Of a stretch of DNA of 40,425 bases, positions 23,477 through 33,613 are shown one piece after another (position 1 is the first letter of the stretch; every line of letters starts with the position of its first letter). The stretch is from the NCBI GenBank assembly GCA_027485995.1, contig JAIXPW010000185.1:1-40425 (forward strand), written 5' to 3'. This stretch comes from Verrucomicrobiaceae bacterium (GTDB taxonomy: Bacteria; Verrucomicrobiota; Verrucomicrobiia; Verrucomicrobiales; Akkermansiaceae). Both the position numbers and the translations under genes were made by a program. The notes beneath the pieces are model-generated. The model saw only the letters and a program-made list of their open reading frames with translations, was not told where the DNA came from and ran no database searches.

Positions 23477-26461
23477 TCAGGAACCTTTGGGTGCCAAGGT
23501 CACGAAGCCGGTGATGTTGTAACCTTTGAAGAGTCCACCAGAGCGGCTTTGCTTCTGAAGGATCGCGGCGTAGACACTGACCCGTGTTCGGCTGGTCGAG
23601 TCTGTATAGAATCCGCTGATCTGGCCAGTCTTTCGATTGATCTTCAGGTTCAGCTTGGGGGTGGTCTGGTTCGAGATCTTGTCGTCAGTGGTCCAGGTGC
23701 AGGACACGGCCTGGGCAGGGACCCCTTCTGCGGATGCGCCGATCCAGAACTCGGAATTGTTGTTGCCAGCGACGAGGCCGGGCATGGCCGAACGGCCCTT
23801 GGCAGGCTCGACATACTTGGCTCCGACGGCGGTGCGTTTGATGGCGAATCCACCTGGGTAGTAGCCGGATCCACCAGACGCCGCGCGCTTCCAGTAGATC
23901 GGACCATCGAAGTCACTGGTGCCCGCCACATCTCGGAAGGTCATGCGACCGGCGAAGAAGCCAGACTTCCAGCCTGACCTGTAGACCGCCGACTGGAACT
24001 GCCAGACGTAGCGCGGGCTGACCTTGGTGGAGCGGGTGATCTGGGTGCCATCGCCGAGGATGAACTGCGAGCGGACGTTTCCATCAATCCTCAGCGTGAG
24101 GAAGGCCATGCCGTCGCCATGAGGCTCGGTCGGAGGGGCACTGTCGACAGCTGGAATGAGCATCGTGTAGCGGCCTGTTAGAGACGCGGGCAAGGCAACG
24201 GCACCGGAGCGGATGACGTCGATGTGAAGGGTCTCGCCGTTGCGGACCAGGGTGCCGATGATGCGGACGGAGCCATCATTGCCCTTGTAGTGCTGGAAGG
24301 TGATCACGGCCACACTCCTGTCGGAGAGGGTGAATGAGCCGCTGTAGTTGCCATCGGGCCCGAGCTTGCCTTTGAGCGTGATGTCCGCGCCATCGATGTT
24401 TCCCTTGGCGGTGAAGCTGCCATCATTGGTCAGTCGGAAGCTATCGAATCCACCGCGCACGACACCGGAGGGCTTGCCTTTGCCATCATCCTCGTAGATC
24501 GCGCCGGTGAAATCACCCGGAGAACCGGAATCGAACGGACACCCGAAGATCTCGGGTTCGATGGGCGGATCAGACGGCTCAGCGATGCGGGGTGCGCCGA
24601 TGCCTCCCACGACGAAGGTGTAGGGGGAAGAGGGATCATTGCTGGCGATGGTGATGGTCGAGGTGCGCGCACCCAACTCGGAAGGGGTGAATCGAATCAC
24701 GAGATTGACCGAGCCAGCGGCTGGAATCTCCACCGCCGCAGGGGAAAGGATGCTGAACTCGGATGCACGGCTGGAAGTCAGCGAGTTGAGCTGGAGCGGG
24801 ATGTTCCCGGTATTTCGCAACTGGATGGTCCTGGAAAGCGGAGTGCCACCGACGAGCAATGATCCGAACTGGGTGCCATCGAGATCGCTGGGCGTATCGT
24901 CGCCGTTCGCGACCGTCTGCCCGACCGCACCCACCACCAGACTGCGCTGGGTGCCGGTGCCGCTGACGGTGAACGTGAAGGGATCCTTGTTAGGGTCGTT
25001 GGTGCGAACCGTGACCACTGCCGTGTGGTTGCCGATGACGGTCGGCAGGAAGGCGATGGGAATATCAATGGAATTCCCGGCGAGAACCACGCGCGGAAGG
25101 CTACTGCCAGTGTAGGAGAAATGCGTGCTCGGGTTGATGCTGATGCTGGTGATGATGAGATCTCCCGGCCCTGCATTGCTCACCTGGAAGTTGCGGTTGA
25201 TGCCGGTGCCTCCGACCAGGCCTGGTCCGTAGGCCGTGCCGTCGCCGGAATCGGGAGTCGTGTCACCGTTGGTGATGTTCGCGAAATTCATCGTGGCCGC
25301 CAGCGAGGTGGCGCTTACCGCGAAGGTGTAGGTCGACTCGCTGAGGTCATTGTTGGAAAGGGTCACCGTCGTGGTGTGGGTGGCGGCCGTGGTCGGCTGG
25401 TAGAAGAGCGTGAAAGTGGTCGAACCGCTTGGATTGACGGACGCCGGCAAGGTCAGCGCCGGCTCGATCCGGAAGTTGGTGGAATCGGAGAGCGCGAGGC
25501 TGTTGATCAGGAGATTGCCACTGCCGGAGTTGACGATGGTGAACTGCGCGGACGTTTCGCCACTTCTGAAGGTGGTGTTCGGAAACAGCGTTCCATCGTC
25601 AGTGGACGGGGTCGTATCGCCGCTGACAATGCTGAGACCTTTTCCTCTGACATCGATTTCGGACTCGATGCCGGTTCCATTGACCTGGAAGGTGTACGAC
25701 GGCGTGTCCGGATCATCGGTCGACACGGTCACGGTGCCATTGGACTGTCCGACGGCGACCGGGGAGTAGCTGATGCCAAAGACTGCTGAGCCGGAGCTGG
25801 TCACGCTGGTCGGAACCGTGCCGGTCACCGCAAAGGGACCAGCGCCGACCGCGACGTTGGTCACCGTCAGGTCCGCGTCACCATCATTGTTGATCGTGAA
25901 GAACCGGGTCACTGTTTCACCGATGGTCTTGGTGCCGAAGTCCGTGCCATCGAGTGTGGTCGGGCTGCTGTCTCCGGGCGTGATGGTGAATCCGCCACCA
26001 GTCACGCGCACATTCGGGGACTTTACCAAGGCCTGGATGGTGAAGTTGTAGGGGTTCTCATCCGAGTCGTTGTTGTTGATGCTGATGGAGCCTGTGGCGG
26101 TTCCGGCAACAGTCGGAGTGAATTGCACCTCCAGGCTGGCCACTCCTCCGCTGGCCACCACTGACTGCGGCGAAACCGTCGTAATGAAACCTGCGCCGCT
26201 GACATTCACTCCCGTGATGTTGAGGGCATCAGGTCCGTCATTGATAATCACGAACACTCGTTTCACCGGCGTGGAGCCGATCTTCAATGCACCGAAATCC
26301 GAGCCATCCGGAACCGATGGGCTGCTGTCTCCGTCAGGAATCAGGATATTGTTCCCGGTCACACGTATTTCAGGGGCCGCGAGCGCGAGACCCGACATGA
26401 ATACGCCGACAAGTCCAGTGAGAGTCAGTTTAAGCCACTGACTCGAAGTATGCTTCGCCAT
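23477..26461 (-). CDS. Secreted choice-of-anchor-D repeat protein
   Basis: 994 residues with a signal peptide (cleavage after about residue 29). Five tandem beta-sandwich modules of the choice-of-anchor D/ASPM-SPD-2-Hydin-like type follow at about residues 30-147, 148-266, 267-387, 388-504 and 505-622. Each opens with a D/G-rich stretch (DGDSSPSVPDGSDFG, GDSSPTTLDGTDFG, GDTTPSTDDGTLF and so on) and ends in NDP/NDSDENPY-F-type strands. Residues 630-994 form a different beta-rich region that I do not recognise (GAIYEDDGKGKPSGVVRGGF; GQISGFYTDSTSRTR). No C-terminal sorting helix is seen, so it is probably secreted or surface-bound by other means. It is followed closely by the small anchored protein gene. 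Confidence 0.88.
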   Translation of the reverse strand: MAKHTSSQWLKLTLTGLVGVFMSGLALAAPEIRVTGNNILIPDGDSSPSVPDGSDFGALKIGSTPVKRVFVIINDGPDALNITGVNVSGAGFITTVSPQSVVASGGVASLEVQFTPTVAGTATGSISINNNDSDENPYNFTIQALVKSPNVRVTGGGFTITPGDSSPTTLDGTDFGTKTIGETVTRFFTINNDGDADLTVTNVAVGAGPFAVTGTVPTSVTSSGSAVFGISYSPVAVGQSNGTVTVSTDDPDTPSYTFQVNGTGIESEIDVRGKGLSIVSGDTTPSTDDGTLFPNTTFRSGETSAQFTIVNSGSGNLLINSLALSDSTNFRIEPALTLPASVNPSGSTTFTLFYQPTTAATHTTTVTLSNNDLSESTYTFAVSATSLAATMNFANITNGDTTPDSGDGTAYGPGLVGGTGINRNFQVSNAGPGDLIITSISINPSTHFSYTGSSLPRVVLAGNSIDIPIAFLPTVIGNHTAVVTVRTNDPNKDPFTFTVSGTGTQRSLVVGAVGQTVANGDDTPSDLDGTQFGSLLVGGTPLSRTIQLRNTGNIPLQLNSLTSSRASEFSILSPAAVEIPAAGSVNLVIRFTPSELGARTSTITIASNDPSSPYTFVVGGIGAPRIAEPSDPPIEPEIFGCPFDSGSPGDFTGAIYEDDGKGKPSGVVRGGFDSFRLTNDGSFTAKGNIDGADITLKGKLGPDGNYSGSFTLSDRSVAVITFQHYKGNDGSVRIIGTLVRNGETLHIDVIRSGAVALPASLTGRYTMLIPAVDSAPPTEPHGDGMAFLTLRIDGNVRSQFILGDGTQITRSTKVSPRYVWQFQSAVYRSGWKSGFFAGRMTFRDVAGTSDFDGPIYWKRAASGGSGYYPGGFAIKRTAVGAKYVEPAKGRSAMPGLVAGNNNSEFWIGASAEGVPAQAVSCTWTTDDKISNQTTPKLNLKINRKTGQISGFYTDSTSRTRVSVYAAILQKQSRSGGLFKGYNITGFVTLAPKGS

Positions 26462-26667
26462 GATGTTAGGGGGTGGGTGATCCAGACAGCAGTCGCATTC
26501 ACTCCATAAGAGGAGTGAAGGCTAAGTAATGTCTGAACAGGGGATAGCCGGGGGTGTCGGCTTGTGGGATGACTAGCGAAACTCGCGAAACCGTCAATTC
26601 AGAAATTTAAGATTTCTTAATAATGTTCCCCCCGACTAACTGGCAGCAAATTCCCTCTCTGGACCCT
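26462..26667. other. Leader region of the choice-of-anchor-D gene
   Basis: 206 bases between two reverse-strand genes. It contains a hairpin CACTCC-ATAAGA-GGAGTG (26500-26517) about 40 bases upstream of the start, and an A/T-rich 6-bp hairpin AGAAAT/ATTTCT (26601-26617) that could end the upstream transcript. The length suggests a separate promoter for the downstream gene. Confidence 0.4.
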
Positions 26668-29600
26668 TCAGGATTTCCTGCGGGCCACCATCAGACCGAG
26701 CAGTCCGCAGAGAAGTGCCCCCAACCAGATGCTGCCGGAAGTGGTGCGCTTCAGATCGAGATCGAGCTGCATCGCGTGGCCGCCATCGACCTGCACGCTG
26801 CGGCCAAAGGTCAGCACGGTGCCCCGCTCGGGGATGGTGACATCAAGCGCCACGGGTGCCGGATCCGCGGCGAGCTGCTGGGTGACGATGCGGTTGGCGA
26901 TGGCCTTGAGCGCGGTGTTCTCATCAGCAGTGTTGCCTTCCATGAGCCGGTCGAACTGGCTCGGGTCGTAATTGGTGTTGCCCTGGAGAAGCGGGTTCTC
27001 GTTGGCCGCGCGTTCGAGCTGGCCGTTCACGACCTGTGAGGCATCACCACGATTGTCGAGGTAGAGCTTCTGGCGGCGGGTGTTGAGGCCGAGCACCGCC
27101 TGCTGGGTTTTCAACTGCCGCTGCTGCACGCGGGCATCCTCGTTCGAGGCGGCGTCGAGCGCGTTGGACTTCGCTGCCTTGCTGAGCGCCTGGCTGGCCT
27201 TGTCCTGCTCACCGCTGGCGAGCCACTTGTTCGCCTGATCGAGCAGGGCGACGGCCTCCTTGGCATCGGACTGCTTTTTCTGACGGACAAACGACTTGTA
27301 GTCCTCCAGGCGGAAACTTCCCGCCATGGTCTCCTCCTTGAGGTCCAGATCGCCCTCATGTCCGGCGAGCTGCCAGCCTTCCGGCACCAGCACTCGCCAG
27401 GTCAGGTTTTCCAGCGGCACATCCAGCGCCGGACCTTCGAGCTTCAGACCCTTTCCGGATCCCGCCGAATAAACGAAGCGCACCGAGGCCGGACGATCGC
27501 CCTCGGGTGCGGGGAAGACATGGAACAACCAGGCATCGCCCTCGCGAACCAGCGAGACACCTTCATCATTCACCAGCACGTTGAAGAGCGAGGAGTCCTT
27601 CGGCAGGCGCAAACGAAGCGTGCCTTTCTCGACAACCTGCACCTTGAGATCGACGGCGGTGAGCGCGTCGCCATCGGGAGAAAGCAAGGTCGTCAGCGCC
27701 CCGGACGCCACGCGGAGCTTGAGTGCATTGGCGAGGTTGTGGCGCTTCACATCGAGCGAAAGCGGGGCCTCGGCCTCGGCGACCTTGAAGACCAGACCGG
27801 AAGCCGAGGAGCCGGAAAGCTGTGGCATCGAAGCCTGCACGACCGCCCAGTCAGTCCGCTGCCAGCCACGGGCAGGTGAGGGAGCATCGATCTCCAGTCG
27901 ACCTCCGGCATGAACCACAACGAAATACGAGGTCTGGCGTACTTGTTCGATGACCAGTGGCTCGATGAGTTCCTTGCCACCGCCCTTCGACTGGCTTTGG
28001 AATTCGAGGTCGACCGTGGTGTCCCCCGCGATGCCGCGCTGGAAGCGGATTTCCCAGAGACCCGGAGAACCGGCCACCGGAATCAGGTCGCCCACGCCGG
28101 GACCGCTGGCGCGCACCGTGCCGGCCGCCGCATCATCGAGTCCGGGAATTCGGACCCGCAGGGATTTCACTGCCGCGTTTTCGATCCGGTAGCGGAGGGA
28201 AACGCGATGCAGCATCTGACCTTCTCGCAGGGTCACATCGTGGAGCACCTGCGCGGTCACCCAGGCATCGAGGCGTTCGATCGCGAGGGCGAGCTTCCAA
28301 TCGGACTGCAGCAGGCGGAATGCAAGCGCGCCGGGACGCACCGCATTGCGGGCCTGCGGCATGTCGCCGAGCTCGCGGGGATCGAGTTGGGAAACATTCG
28401 CGCGGGTGACGGCACGGATCTGGAGGCCACGGTCGGGCACCACGATCATCGTTCCGGTTTCACGCGAGGCTTCGCGGAGGGTGATGCGCGGCAGGCTCCA
28501 CGAGGCCTGCGCGTTGGGTGGAGGCCCGGCCAGGGAAAGCGCGAACTCCTGTCGGCCGATCGTTCGACCGTTGAGATGGAGCGTCACGAGACGCTTGCCG
28601 CCTTCCTTTGCCTCCGTCCAATGGCTGAGCGCGGCACCCGTGGCGGCCTCGATCTCAAGTCCATCCGGAACTTCCAGCACGACTCTAAACACGCCGGCCC
28701 GGGTGATCGTCACAGCCAGATCCGTCGCAAGGATCATGCGGTCCTCACCGAGGGAAAGCACCTGTCGCGACTCGGCCCGCATCTCTGGAGCCACCGGCGC
28801 GACCCGCACCGCCACCGAGGCCTCATCGGCTCCGTAGCGGAAGACGCGCTGCACCAGAGCAAGTGCACGGCCTTTGGCATCGGCAGGCAGCAGGCGTCCA
28901 TCGAAGTCCTCCAGATTCACCACCGACAAGCCCTTCGGCGTCACCGCTTCCGGCTGGGCCTCGTCGCCGAAGGCAAGGGCAAGCAAACCGACTTCACCCG
29001 CCGAGCCATTCACCCGCAGCGGAGAAAACGTCAGATCCACCGGCAAGGCATCACTGCCGCGCTGGGTCTCGACAGTTAGAGCAAAGGCCGTCTGTTGCGC
29101 GGGCTCGATCGCCACCCGCAGCTCACGGGTGCGGGGATCGAAGCGCCAGCCACCGACCGGACCATCGGACACCTCACCCACGGTGAAGGCATCCGGCACC
29201 TTCAACACCAGCTCGCTGACCCGTCCCTGCGTCGGGCGGATCGTGATCCGATGGCGTCCATTCACCACACCGGGTCCAGGCAGGAACAGGTTCGAGACTT
29301 CCGAGAAAAACCGAACCGCTTCCGCCGCGACATCACGCTGACGGGGACGCACCTGAATGGTTGTCGCCGCAGCAGGTGAAAGCATCAGGATCGCGCCGCT
29401 TTCATCCTCCGGCAGACCTGTTAGATTCTCCGTGGAGGCTGCGGCGGCCGAGAAGAACTCCCAGCCCTTTTCCTTCCAATGCACGCTCACCTTCTGCACC
29501 GCGGCCGGTCCGGTGGGCAGCGCCCAGCCGTCCTGAGGGCGTGGCAGTGGCATTTCAAAGCTCGCATGACCCGTCGCGCGGCCAGCGGCTTCCACCACCA

Positions 29601-32600
29601 GGAAATACGCGTCCTTGCCTTCGAGCGGAGCTTTCACGGCACGCAGGCCGGTGCCGGTGAAGGCAGTCAGAACCGCTGGTGGTTTGAGCAGCAGAAAACG
29701 ATCGCCAGTCTCGCCTCGCACCGCGAGATCGATCTCCCCCTTCAGGCGGCCGTCGGCGATCTTCCAATGCTGGACGATCGACTCCGCCGCGTGGGCCTCG
29801 GTAGCAGCGTCGACGCGCGTTGGCACACCCAGCCACAATCCAAGTGCCAGCAAGGCGGCAACCGGGGCCGGCTTCGGCAGCCGCAGGCGACGCGCCAGTG
29901 GCACCACCAGGAAGATCAACGCAGCCAGAGCGAGCAGCACGAAGAAGACCGGCGCACTGCCACGCTGGGCCAGCAAGCCCGCGCCAAGCAGCAGAGCACC
30001 CAGCGCCCGCAGCGGCAGGCTTTTCCGGATGAAACTGGCCACGAAGGCCGCGAGCCCGATGGCCATCGAGAACACGCCGAGCCAGACCACATTCGCACGC
30101 CAGGGAGCCACATTGCCGAGTTCGATCGTGACCTGTTGGCCGGGCGCCACCACGGGAGCGGCATACTCCAAAGCAGGCTGCGCGAAGGGCACCGAACTCC
30201 AGACACGGGTGAAGGTCAGGAAACAGGCACCAATCATCAGCAGGGCGGCCACGAATCCCCCGATCCGGAGAAAGCGATTCATGCTGCCACCAAAGATCAC
30301 CGCCAGAACGCCGAGCAGCGCGATCACCATCACCGGCTTCGCGACACGCGTGGCGATCCGATCAAAGCCACTGGCCCGCAGCACCGGCTTGACCAGTTCG
30401 GCCGAGCCACCCTTCGGGATCAGGCGCCGGCCATCATCGCCGGTCACCGTCCACTCGCCGATCACCACTGGTGAGGAAAGCACCGGCGCGGCCAGGATCG
30501 GTGACGAGGCTTGCGTCGCCTGCGATCCGTAGCGCAGGGAGACCTCCACCGGCTCGTTTGGATCCGTCTTCGTCGGCAGCGGCACCAGCGTTTCATCGCC
30601 ATCAAGTCGGGCGTTCACCGGCGTGCCATCCACGCGCGTTTCCCAAAGCACGGTGCCTGCCGGCAATTTCAAGCGCAGGGCCGAGCGACCACGTGTTTTC
30701 ACAAACAGACGGGCATCCGTGACGATCTGGCCATCTCGCGAGACCTGGCTGCCGAGCTTGAGGAAATCGACGACCTGATCCGCGGTTTCACCGGGCTCGA
30801 ACCACTTCACATTCAGATCGATCGTGAAATCGCGGGCCGTGTACTGCCAGGCACCCAGGGTCGGCGCGCTGGTCAACAGGCGGTATTCGGCGGGAAGCTC
30901 GTTCGCCTCCAGTTTCAACAGCGGCCCTTCACTACGGGAAACATCGTAGTTCACCTGCAGCGGGCTGACGACCTGCACGTAGCCGCGTTCGGACTGGACA
31001 TCCAGTGGCCGCACGGCTCCCGGTGAAATCACGCCGCCGCGGGCGCTCATCGGCTGCTCGAAGCTCAGCAGCACCGTGCCAGCGCCCAGCACCGGACGGG
31101 AAAGCGGCACGATCACCACGTTGCCCTCACGACGCCAATCGCGACCAACATTCTGGCCGGTGACGTCGATGTTGCCGATGCCTTCCGGCACGGAAATCTT
31201 CCATTCGGTCGCCGGTGCTCCGACCACGAAGTAATTCACCAGCACGCTGCCATAAGCCGCACCGGCCTTGAGCGAATAGAGATGGAACACGTCCGCCTGC
31301 ACCGATTGACCGAGCGCCTCGATCTTCATCGACGCCGACCAGTTGGCATCGCGCAAACGGAAGGCCTGCTGGAGGCCGGTTGCCTGCTTCGGGAAGAAGG
31401 TCAGCGGCACTTCAGCGAGCGCGGTGGACTTCGCCGGAGTCACGCGGAAGCCCTGGGCCGAAACCACGCCAACGAATCCACGCCGCGACTTCACGCCAGG
31501 AAAGCCGAGCGACGGCAGATCCCAAGTGCCTGCCTGCGCAGCCTGATTCTTCTCCAAGCGAAGGCTGATCAACTGGCGGCCATCGACCGGCTGCGAGAAC
31601 AGGATCTTCACCACCCGGGAGCCTTTGATCGCCGTGCTGGCGACCGTGTAGTCGGCCACCGAGGCACCCGTCACCGAGGCCACCGCGTAGTCTTCCGGCA
31701 CCGACATTTCCCACTCGCGCAGCGGAGCCTCGCGGATGTCGAGTTCGAGGTCGGCGAGGATGCGGCGATCCGTCTCGGCGATTTCATAAAGCGTCACCTC
31801 GTTCACGCTGACTTCCGGCAGCACCTGATCGGCGTTGATTTCAAAGGAGCGATCCGCCGCAGGAAAGCGATAGACGAAGGCCTGGCGGAGGTTCTCACCG
31901 CCTTCGACCGGGAACTGTCCGGGCGCGAGCTGCATCATGCCGACCACGCTCGTGACTTCGAGTCTAACAGATCCCTGGTTCGCGATGCGGACCCAGCCGC
32001 TGTGACGCAGCGCTCCATCCGGCGTGAAACGCATCGGCACCGCCTTCACCGGGAAACTGCCGAGCGCCGACTGGCCTTCGATGCGCAGATCCCCTTCGCC
32101 TTCGATCGGCTGGTTCAGCGTCACTTCCAGTTTGCGCGACGCGCCATCGCCGGTCACCGCCCAGGCGAGCACCTGCTGGCCCTGCACGGAAAGGATTTCA
32201 CCGGGGCCATCGAGCTTCACCACGATCGCGCCGAGCTTGCCTTGCAGAATGCGGAAACGGAGCAGCGACGACTGGCGCAGCAGACCACTGCCGACACGGA
32301 CTTCGGAAACTTCGGTGCTGGAAAAGAAGAGCGCGCCCTCGGCCTCCTCACGTGAAGTCTTCCACGCGAAGTTCACCTTGCCATTCGCCGGCAGGAATCC
32401 ACGCCAGGCCTCGCCATCGCGCTGCGGCATCACCGCCAGGCTGCGGTCGAATTCCACCTTCGCGCCGAGTCCATCGATCTTCAAGGGCACCACCACGCCC
32501 GGCGGCAGCGTGAAGTCGATCAGGCGCGCATCGCCCTTCTGCTTCACCGCCGCTTGAAAGGAAATCTTCACCGGGAACGAGCCCGCGCGATCCGCCACGA

Positions 32601-33426
32601 GTTCGTGAACATAGCCCTCGCCCACCTGACGCAGACGCACATGCCAGCCATCGCCGGAAGCCTCGCCCGACAACGCGGCCGAACCCCGGAGCAACTCACA
32701 AACCGCACCGGCCTTCGTCGAGCGGGCCTCGCCTGTTAGAAGAAAGGCCACGCTCTCGCCATTCGCGGTCGCGGTGCCGTTCAGCGTGGCATTGGTCAGC
32801 TCCAACTCACGCGGAGCCACGCCGCCGCGCGCGACGGCGGCGATCAGAAGAGGCAGGCCGGTGCCCTGGAACTTGCGGTTGTTTCCGCCTTCCACCGGCA
32901 GCAGTCCATCCGCTTGCAGGACACGAAGGTCGACATCGTCCGCCGCATTCAGAGTGGTCACGAGCGTGAAGCCCGTCGCCTTGCCCGCGCCCGGCAGGAG
33001 CAGCTCGACCTTCGCACGGGTCTTGCGCAGATCCGCCTTCGCGGTGACCTGCCACTTCCAGTCCGTCGGTCCGAGAATCGGATGCAGATCGAGGAAACGC
33101 TTGCCATCCGGCTCGGTGCGCACCGCCCAGTCCTTCAGTCCCTCACCGGTCACGGAAACGATCTCACCACTGCCGTGCAACGAGAGGCTCAGCGTCTCCG
33201 CCTTTCCCTGTAGAACATGCAGCGTGAGATCCATCGTGGTGTCCGCCGATTCCAGGCCGAGCGTGCTGTTGACCGTGGCTTCCGCTGAAAAGAACAGCGG
33301 CGCGGGTGTCTGGATCTTCTCCACCGGCACCAACGCCATGCCGCGGCCGAGCATCAGATTGGCGTCGGGTTCCTGGGCGAGGGCAGCGGCGAGCAGGCCG
33401 CTCATGAACAGGCAGAATGTCTTCAT
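26668..33426 (-). CDS. Giant exported membrane protein, 2252 residues
   Basis: Signal peptide (MKTFCLFMSGLLAAALA), then a beta-sandwich-rich half (to about residue 1020). About six membrane helices follow at residues 1025-1200 (nt about 29830-30350), then a second beta-rich half, a helical repeat-like stretch (EAVALLDQANKWLASGEQDK), and a final membrane helix before RRKS. Residues 44-104 and 366-424 are clear copies of each other (LFFSAEATV with VLQGK, GSGEIVSVTG, WAV; LFFSSTEVS with RILQGK, GPGEILSVQG, WAV), showing a tandem duplication of about 320 residues. Known family not recognised; such giants occur in this superphylum. It lies 187 bases downstream of the VWA-fusion gene, with a long inverted repeat between. 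A surface or envelope structural role is inferred. Confidence 0.85.
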   Translation of the reverse strand: MKTFCLFMSGLLAAALAQEPDANLMLGRGMALVPVEKIQTPAPLFFSAEATVNSTLGLESADTTMDLTLHVLQGKAETLSLSLHGSGEIVSVTGEGLKDWAVRTEPDGKRFLDLHPILGPTDWKWQVTAKADLRKTRAKVELLLPGAGKATGFTLVTTLNAADDVDLRVLQADGLLPVEGGNNRKFQGTGLPLLIAAVARGGVAPRELELTNATLNGTATANGESVAFLLTGEARSTKAGAVCELLRGSAALSGEASGDGWHVRLRQVGEGYVHELVADRAGSFPVKISFQAAVKQKGDARLIDFTLPPGVVVPLKIDGLGAKVEFDRSLAVMPQRDGEAWRGFLPANGKVNFAWKTSREEAEGALFFSSTEVSEVRVGSGLLRQSSLLRFRILQGKLGAIVVKLDGPGEILSVQGQQVLAWAVTGDGASRKLEVTLNQPIEGEGDLRIEGQSALGSFPVKAVPMRFTPDGALRHSGWVRIANQGSVRLEVTSVVGMMQLAPGQFPVEGGENLRQAFVYRFPAADRSFEINADQVLPEVSVNEVTLYEIAETDRRILADLELDIREAPLREWEMSVPEDYAVASVTGASVADYTVASTAIKGSRVVKILFSQPVDGRQLISLRLEKNQAAQAGTWDLPSLGFPGVKSRRGFVGVVSAQGFRVTPAKSTALAEVPLTFFPKQATGLQQAFRLRDANWSASMKIEALGQSVQADVFHLYSLKAGAAYGSVLVNYFVVGAPATEWKISVPEGIGNIDVTGQNVGRDWRREGNVVIVPLSRPVLGAGTVLLSFEQPMSARGGVISPGAVRPLDVQSERGYVQVVSPLQVNYDVSRSEGPLLKLEANELPAEYRLLTSAPTLGAWQYTARDFTIDLNVKWFEPGETADQVVDFLKLGSQVSRDGQIVTDARLFVKTRGRSALRLKLPAGTVLWETRVDGTPVNARLDGDETLVPLPTKTDPNEPVEVSLRYGSQATQASSPILAAPVLSSPVVIGEWTVTGDDGRRLIPKGGSAELVKPVLRASGFDRIATRVAKPVMVIALLGVLAVIFGGSMNRFLRIGGFVAALLMIGACFLTFTRVWSSVPFAQPALEYAAPVVAPGQQVTIELGNVAPWRANVVWLGVFSMAIGLAAFVASFIRKSLPLRALGALLLGAGLLAQRGSAPVFFVLLALAALIFLVVPLARRLRLPKPAPVAALLALGLWLGVPTRVDAATEAHAAESIVQHWKIADGRLKGEIDLAVRGETGDRFLLLKPPAVLTAFTGTGLRAVKAPLEGKDAYFLVVEAAGRATGHASFEMPLPRPQDGWALPTGPAAVQKVSVHWKEKGWEFFSAAAASTENLTGLPEDESGAILMLSPAAATTIQVRPRQRDVAAEAVRFFSEVSNLFLPGPGVVNGRHRITIRPTQGRVSELVLKVPDAFTVGEVSDGPVGGWRFDPRTRELRVAIEPAQQTAFALTVETQRGSDALPVDLTFSPLRVNGSAGEVGLLALAFGDEAQPEAVTPKGLSVVNLEDFDGRLLPADAKGRALALVQRVFRYGADEASVAVRVAPVAPEMRAESRQVLSLGEDRMILATDLAVTITRAGVFRVVLEVPDGLEIEAATGAALSHWTEAKEGGKRLVTLHLNGRTIGRQEFALSLAGPPPNAQASWSLPRITLREASRETGTMIVVPDRGLQIRAVTRANVSQLDPRELGDMPQARNAVRPGALAFRLLQSDWKLALAIERLDAWVTAQVLHDVTLREGQMLHRVSLRYRIENAAVKSLRVRIPGLDDAAAGTVRASGPGVGDLIPVAGSPGLWEIRFQRGIAGDTTVDLEFQSQSKGGGKELIEPLVIEQVRQTSYFVVVHAGGRLEIDAPSPARGWQRTDWAVVQASMPQLSGSSASGLVFKVAEAEAPLSLDVKRHNLANALKLRVASGALTTLLSPDGDALTAVDLKVQVVEKGTLRLRLPKDSSLFNVLVNDEGVSLVREGDAWLFHVFPAPEGDRPASVRFVYSAGSGKGLKLEGPALDVPLENLTWRVLVPEGWQLAGHEGDLDLKEETMAGSFRLEDYKSFVRQKKQSDAKEAVALLDQANKWLASGEQDKASQALSKAAKSNALDAASNEDARVQQRQLKTQQAVLGLNTRRQKLYLDNRGDASQVVNGQLERAANENPLLQGNTNYDPSQFDRLMEGNTADENTALKAIANRIVTQQLAADPAPVALDVTIPERGTVLTFGRSVQVDGGHAMQLDLDLKRTTSGSIWLGALLCGLLGLMVARRKS

Positions 33427-33613
33427 AAATGCAGGGGTGGGATCAGGTTCTAACCGACGCGTGGGAGTCGGTGTGTAAAGGCTTCGTCAATTCGGGCGGA
33501 TGCAGGGTTCAACCACGAATGGACACGAATAGACACGAATGAAGAGCAGGCTTGGGCCTCTAACCTATTCGTGAAAATTCGTGTCCATTCGTGGTTCGAT
33601 TTCTTGAGTTGTT
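33427..33613. other. Gap between VWA fusion and giant gene
   Basis: 187 bases occupied mainly by the CACGAAT inverted repeat (33511-33596). No T run or clear promoter was identified. Confidence 0.5.
33511..33596. repeat. Long inverted repeat made of CACGAAT units
   Basis: The left arm 33511-33540 carries ACGAAT three times at 10-base spacing. The right arm 33567-33596 is its complement: the outer 20 bases match perfectly and the inner 10 at 7 positions. The 26-base spacer is unrelated. A transcript from either strand would fold into a stem of roughly 30 bp. It sits between two genes of the same direction, so it can attenuate or insulate expression of the giant gene. Confidence 0.9.

Noticed and set aside
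27910..32355. Several forward open frames of 300-390 codons inside the giant gene
   Set aside because: They are antisense frames kept open by high GC; composition is rich in Arg, His and Gln without domains.
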